From assembly GCA_040512755.1 (NCBI GenBank), contig JBEVEP010000200.1, positions 1-8,921 on the forward strand: DNA of 8,921 bases, read 5' to 3'. Source of the DNA: JBEVEP01 sp040512755 (GTDB lineage Bacteria > Pseudomonadota > Alphaproteobacteria > Rhizobiales > Rhizobiaceae). The translations under genes and the position numbers were made by a program. The notes beneath the pieces are model-generated. The model saw only the letters and a list, made by a program, of their open reading frames with translations, did no database searches and had not been told where the DNA came from. Below, one piece after another: positions 6,058 to 8,921 of this stretch (within the stretch, counting starts at the first letter, position 1; every line of letters starts with the position of its first letter).

Positions 6058-6648
6058 ATGCCTTCCGTCGAGGACATCCAGCAATATATGACAGGCGCCT
6101 GGCGCCTGATGCTCGGCAAGCCGGACGGAATGCGGCTTCTCGACATTTCCGTCGACGGTTTCTGGAACTCGTTTTTTGCCATCATTGTTGCGCTTCCCGC
6201 TCTAGCTGCAAGCTGGATTGCCGTCGCCAACGACATCACCGAACTGGCCGACATGGGCAGCCGGCTCTCGATCGTGCTGCGGTTTGCAGTGGTCGATATC
6301 GGCGCATGGGTTTTGCCGCTCGGCGCGTTGGCGCTGGCGGCGCGGCCGGCGGGAATTGCCGACAGACTGGTCCACTATGTCGTGGCTACGAATTGGGGCT
6401 CGGCGCTGCTCGTCTGGCTGATGCTGCCGCCTGCCGTGCTAAAACTGTTCTTTCCCGCCGCGCAGGACGTGTCCGCTGCTCTGTCTCTCTTGCTTTTTCT
6501 GGCGTCGATGGTGCTCTCCTGGCGGCTCACAAACGCAGCAATCGGAAAGGGCGCTGGTCTGGGGTCCGCCGTCTTTGTGGCGATGTTCGTGGCGTCGTTG
6601 GCCGTGCTTTTCGCATTGCAGGCGATACTCGGACTGGGGCGGATTTAG
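6058..6648 (+). CDS. Five-helix membrane protein of unknown function
   Basis: A 196-residue protein that I do not recognise as any named family. Hydrophobic segments lie at about 36-56, 69-95, 104-132, 137-156 and 168-192, so it is probably an integral inner-membrane protein with five helices. The first 35 residues are amphipathic and probably cytoplasmic. There is no signal peptide and no obvious catalytic or transport motif. Its ATG is 8 nt past the dapE stop, with no strong ribosome binding site, which points to translation coupled to dapE. Codon use and GC content look like the neighbours. A small conserved membrane ORF beside dapE would fit an envelope role, but that is inference from position only. 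Confidence 0.8.
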   Translation: MPSVEDIQQYMTGAWRLMLGKPDGMRLLDISVDGFWNSFFAIIVALPALAASWIAVANDITELADMGSRLSIVLRFAVVDIGAWVLPLGALALAARPAGIADRLVHYVVATNWGSALLVWLMLPPAVLKLFFPAAQDVSAALSLLLFLASMVLSWRLTNAAIGKGAGLGSAVFVAMFVASLAVLFALQAILGLGRI

Positions 6649-6737
6649 GCCGCAGCGGTCCATCACCAAAATCGGTGCCGATGCTTGTTCTCGCGTCTGT
6701 TCGTAGGGCGTACCGGTAGCTCGGTAAGCTGCAGAAG

Positions 6738-7481
6738 TCAGTAATCCACTTTGAGCAGATACAGTCCGTCTGGTGGAGCCACCTGACCGCAAGCGGCGCG
6801 GTTGCGAGCCTCTAAAGCGGTCGCGACGTCGGCCGGCGTCCATCCGCCTTCCCCGACGCGCTTCAAAGAGCCGACCATCGAGCGGACCTGATTGTGAAGG
6901 AACGATCGCGCCGAGGCACGGATTTCGATCGCGTCGCCGCAGCGGGTCACATCAAGCCGGTCGAGCGTCTTCACCGGGCTCAGTGCCTGGCATTGGCTCG
7001 AACGGAACGTCGTGAAATCGTGCTTGCCGACAAGCAGCTGGGCTGCATCGTGCATGGCGGCGTGGTCGAGCATCTTCGGCACCCACCAGGCCTTCTTTCG
7101 ATCCAGCGTCAAAGGCGCGCGGCGGTTGATGATCCTGTAAAGATAGTGACGGCCAATCGCCGAAAAGCGCGCGTCGAAGTCGGGCGCAGCCAGAGATGCG
7201 TGCAAGATCGATACGGTCTCACCTGCCAACTGGAGGTGGGCATTCACCGCGTCTCGCACCGTGTCAGCCGGCCAATCCCGGTCGAGGTCGACATGCGCGA
7301 CCTGGCCGCTGGCATGGACGCCTGCATCGGTGCGTCCGGCGCCGCGCAGGGAAACGTCCTGGCCGCAAAAGCGTTGGAGTGCCTGTTCGATTGCAGCTTG
7401 CACCGAAGGTTGGCCGGCCTGCCGCTGCCAGCCGGCATACGCGCTGCCGTCATATTCGATATCGAGGCGGTAACGCTGCAT
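6738..7481 (-). CDS. truA: tRNA pseudouridine(38-40) synthase
   Basis: TruA converts uridines 38, 39 and 40 in the tRNA anticodon arm to pseudouridine. The 247-residue product is the usual length. It opens with Tyr-Asp-Gly-Ser-Ala-Tyr-Ala-Gly-Trp-Gln-Arg (10-20) and carries the catalytic motif Gly-Arg-Thr-Asp-Ala-Gly-Val-His (49-56), with Asp52 as nucleophile. Later conserved stretches include His-Asp-Phe-Thr-Thr-Phe-Arg (about 154-160) and Phe-Leu-His-Asn-Gln-Val-Arg-Ser-Met (about 194-202). The gene starts 24 bp after the GNAT stop, on the same strand as fmt, so it is probably the third gene of the fmt-GNAT-truA operon. An AAAGGA lies about 15 nt before the ATG, further than ideal. It converges with the membrane-protein gene ending at 6648; the 89-bp gap shows no strong terminator. 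Confidence 0.97.
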   Translation of the reverse strand: MQRYRLDIEYDGSAYAGWQRQAGQPSVQAAIEQALQRFCGQDVSLRGAGRTDAGVHASGQVAHVDLDRDWPADTVRDAVNAHLQLAGETVSILHASLAAPDFDARFSAIGRHYLYRIINRRAPLTLDRKKAWWVPKMLDHAAMHDAAQLLVGKHDFTTFRSSQCQALSPVKTLDRLDVTRCGDAIEIRASARSFLHNQVRSMVGSLKRVGEGGWTPADVATALEARNRAACGQVAPPDGLYLLKVDY

Positions 7482-7505
7482 GCGAGACGACAGCTGTCCT
7501 TTTGC

Positions 7506-8015
7506 CTACGCCGCAAGTGCGGAGCCGAAAGCAGCGGCATAGACCAGCCGCCCGGTATCAGGCGCATCGCCCCATGAGAGCGCCTGCAGCGCGTCGCACT
7601 GGTAGTCGCTGTCGAACTTGGCGGCGCGCTCGTGTTTATAACCAAAGCGTCCGTAGTAGGCCGGGTCGCCAAGAACCAAGGACAGCATTTCGCCAGCCTC
7701 CACCAGCCTCACATGGGCTTCGCGAACGAGCGCGCCGCCGATGCCGCTGCGATGAAAGGAGGGCTCGACTGCCAGAGGCGCGAGCGCGACCGCCGGAAAC
7801 CGCTTATGGCCTTCGGTCACGAAAAGCCGCGAAAAGAGGATATGGCCGACGACCTGGCCGTCTTCCTCCGCCACCAATTCGACAACCACATCGCCGTCGG
7901 TGACGAGCGTGTCCACCAGTCCGGCCTCGGCCTTCTGCCCGAAGGCGTGTTCCTCGACGAGGCGGATGGCTTCGCGATCTCTCGGGGTCGCTGCCCGAAT
8001 CGACATCATGCTCAT
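7506..8015 (-). CDS. GNAT family N-acetyltransferase, YhbS-like
   Basis: A 169-residue acetyltransferase of the Gcn5-related (GNAT) fold, predicted to move an acetyl group from acetyl-CoA to an unknown amine. The acetyl-CoA-binding motif A is Leu-Ala-Val-Glu-Pro-Ser-Phe-His-Arg-Ser-Gly-Ile-Gly-Gly (81-94), with the R/Q-x-x-G-x-G/A core at 89-94. The later Val-Leu-Gly-Asp-Pro-Ala-Tyr-Tyr-Gly-Arg-Phe-Gly-Tyr (114-126) is characteristic of the YhbS-like subgroup. The ATG at 8015 overlaps the fmt TGA as ATGA, and AAGGAAG within the last fmt codons gives a ribosome binding site 9 nt upstream. Two further Met codons (residues 3 and 4) are alternative starts. Its place between fmt and truA suggests co-expression with tRNA genes; a tRNA- or protein-directed role is inference. 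Confidence 0.93.
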   Translation of the reverse strand: MSMMSIRAATPRDREAIRLVEEHAFGQKAEAGLVDTLVTDGDVVVELVAEEDGQVVGHILFSRLFVTEGHKRFPAVALAPLAVEPSFHRSGIGGALVREAHVRLVEAGEMLSLVLGDPAYYGRFGYKHERAAKFDSDYQCDALQALSWGDAPDTGRLVYAAAFGSALAA

Positions 8016-8921
8016 ACGAATGCGCTTCCTTTTTCTATCTTGTTCCCGCGCAGGAATTCCTGTGCGCCGACAGGCCTTCCGCCTGCCCGTTGCACCTCGG
8101 TCAATCTGACGGCGCCCTCGCCGCAGGCGACGGTCAGGCGATCATCGAGGATCTCGCCGGGAGCGCCTTTTCCTTCCGTCAGGGTCGACCGAAGCAGCTT
8201 CAGGCGTTCCGGCTTGGCGCCGATCCGGATTTCGGACCATGCCCCTGGAAATGGTGACAACCCTCGAATGTGGCTGTGCACATCTATCGCCGGCCGCATC
8301 CAGTCGATCCGCGTCTCCGCTTTATCGATCTTTTTCGCGTACGTCACGCCTTCCGGCGACTGTGGCTGGAGAGGGAGGTTGCCGCGCTCCAATCCATCAA
8401 GTGCGTGAACCATCAGCTCTGCGCCAACATCCGTCAGCCTGTCGTGCAATTCGCCCGCCGTCATGTCCTGCCCGATGTCGACAATCCGGGTCAGCGCCAC
8501 CGGACCGGTGTCAAGCCCCTCGTCCATCTTCATGATCATCATGCCGGTTTTATGATCACCGGCCATGATAGCGCGCTGAATCGGCGCTGCACCACGCCAC
8601 CGCGGCAAAAGCGAGGCGTGGCCATTGTAGCAACCGAGCCTTGTCGCGTCCAAAATGGCCTTTGGCAGCAAGAGGCCATATGCGACGACAACGGCGACGT
8701 CCGCTCCGATGGCTCGGAACGCGGTTTGCTCGGCTTCGTCCTTCAGCGAAACAGGAGTCCGGACCTCCAGGCCCAATCCGAGGGCTTCCCGGTGGACTGG
8801 CGACGGCGTCAGTTCCAATCCACGCCGGCCAGCGGGCCGTGGGGGCTGTGTGTAGACAGCCGCGACGCTGTGCCCCGCCGCAGCGATCGCGCGGAGTGTC
8901 GGCACGGAAAAATCCGGCGTT
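8012..8921 (-). CDS. fmt: Methionyl-tRNA formyltransferase, 5' end missing
   Basis: Fmt formylates Met-tRNA(fMet) with 10-formyltetrahydrofolate to make the initiator. The gene runs off the right edge. The first visible residues, Thr-Pro-Asp-Phe-Ser-Val-Pro-Thr-Leu, match the usual region just after the N-terminal Met-Gly, so about ten residues are missing; the GTG at 8905 is an internal Val codon, not a start. Counting that Val as 1, the catalytic Asn94, His96 and Asp132 are present with the spacing of the E. coli enzyme (106, 108, 144), in Asn-Gly-His-Ala-Ser-Leu-Leu-Pro-Arg-Trp-Arg-Gly and Asp-Glu-Gly-Leu-Asp-Thr-Gly-Pro. The Gly between Asn and His replaces the Val/Ile of many homologues. 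The C-terminal tRNA-binding domain (about 198-297) is complete. A peptide deformylase gene (def) would be expected just outside the window. Confidence 0.96.
   Translation of the reverse strand, partial: TPDFSVPTLRAIAAAGHSVAAVYTQPPRPAGRRGLELTPSPVHREALGLGLEVRTPVSLKDEAEQTAFRAIGADVAVVVAYGLLLPKAILDATRLGCYNGHASLLPRWRGAAPIQRAIMAGDHKTGMMIMKMDEGLDTGPVALTRIVDIGQDMTAGELHDRLTDVGAELMVHALDGLERGNLPLQPQSPEGVTYAKKIDKAETRIDWMRPAIDVHSHIRGLSPFPGAWSEIRIGAKPERLKLLRSTLTEGKGAPGEILDDRLTVACGEGAVRLTEVQRAGGRPVGAQEFLRGNKIEKGSAFV

Noticed and set aside
6894..7903. Two long plus-strand frames opposite truA and the GNAT gene
   Set aside because: They lie antisense to two recognisable conserved genes; their translations are compositionally biased and match no family.
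8540..8567. Hairpin CATGCCGGT / ACCGGCCATG inside fmt
   Set aside because: It has about 9 pairs with a one-base bulge but lies in conserved fmt coding sequence (the Met/Lys/Asp-rich motif region), so coding constraint explains it.
8903..8905. GTG as the fmt start codon
   Set aside because: The upstream codons continue in frame with the conserved Thr-Pro-Asp-Phe-Ser motif, so this is an internal valine and the gene is truncated by the window edge.
1..8921. CRISPR array, tRNA/rRNA genes, insertion sequence transposase, toxin-antitoxin or phage genes
   Set aside because: I found no regularly spaced direct repeats, no recognisable tRNA or rRNA sequence, and no transposase, integrase or toxin-like coding region on either strand.

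Overview
The window looks like chromosomal DNA of a high-GC alphaproteobacterium of the order Rhizobiales, probably near Mesorhizobium/Phyllobacteriaceae. This rests on protein style, the linkage of dapD, dapE, truA and fmt, and a rhizobial-type palindromic intergenic repeat. The placement is by recognition only; no search was run.

Layout, left to right. Positions 1-510 hold no convincing gene. They carry GC-rich unassigned DNA (1-247), a 142-bp repeat element bounded by 12-bp inverted termini (248-389), and a long imperfect palindrome (431-501). Next, on the minus strand, is a two-gene putative copper module: a small Cys-containing membrane-anchored protein resembling DUF2946 (1535-1954), then a fused DUF1775(YcnI)-PCuAC periplasmic copper-binding protein (511-1476). 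A LOG-family nucleotide phosphoribohydrolase-like gene (about 2067-2906, minus) is divergent from dapD (3048-3902, plus). A candidate sigma70-type promoter for dapD sits between them, and a good intrinsic terminator follows dapD. Then, on the plus strand, come two overlapping small DUF805 membrane proteins (3972-4325 and about 4303-4701), dapE (4862-6049) and a five-helix membrane protein of unknown function (6058-6648). Converging on these from the right, on the minus strand, is the cluster fmt (partial, cut by the right edge), a YhbS-like GNAT acetyltransferase that overlaps the fmt stop by 4 bp, and truA (6738-7481).

How the genes work together. DapD and DapE are two steps of the succinylase branch of meso-diaminopimelate/lysine synthesis, which feeds peptidoglycan. 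Fmt formylates initiator tRNA and TruA pseudouridylates the tRNA anticodon arm, so the right side is a translation/tRNA-modification operon with an added acetyltransferase. The left module probably handles copper in the periplasm.

Most of the window is ordinary core genome. I do not see a convincing new defence or mobile system. The items most worth a second look are the domain-fused copper protein and its partner, the left-edge repeat with terminal inverted repeats, the strong palindrome just past the copper-gene stop, and the overlapping DUF805 pair placed between two dap genes.
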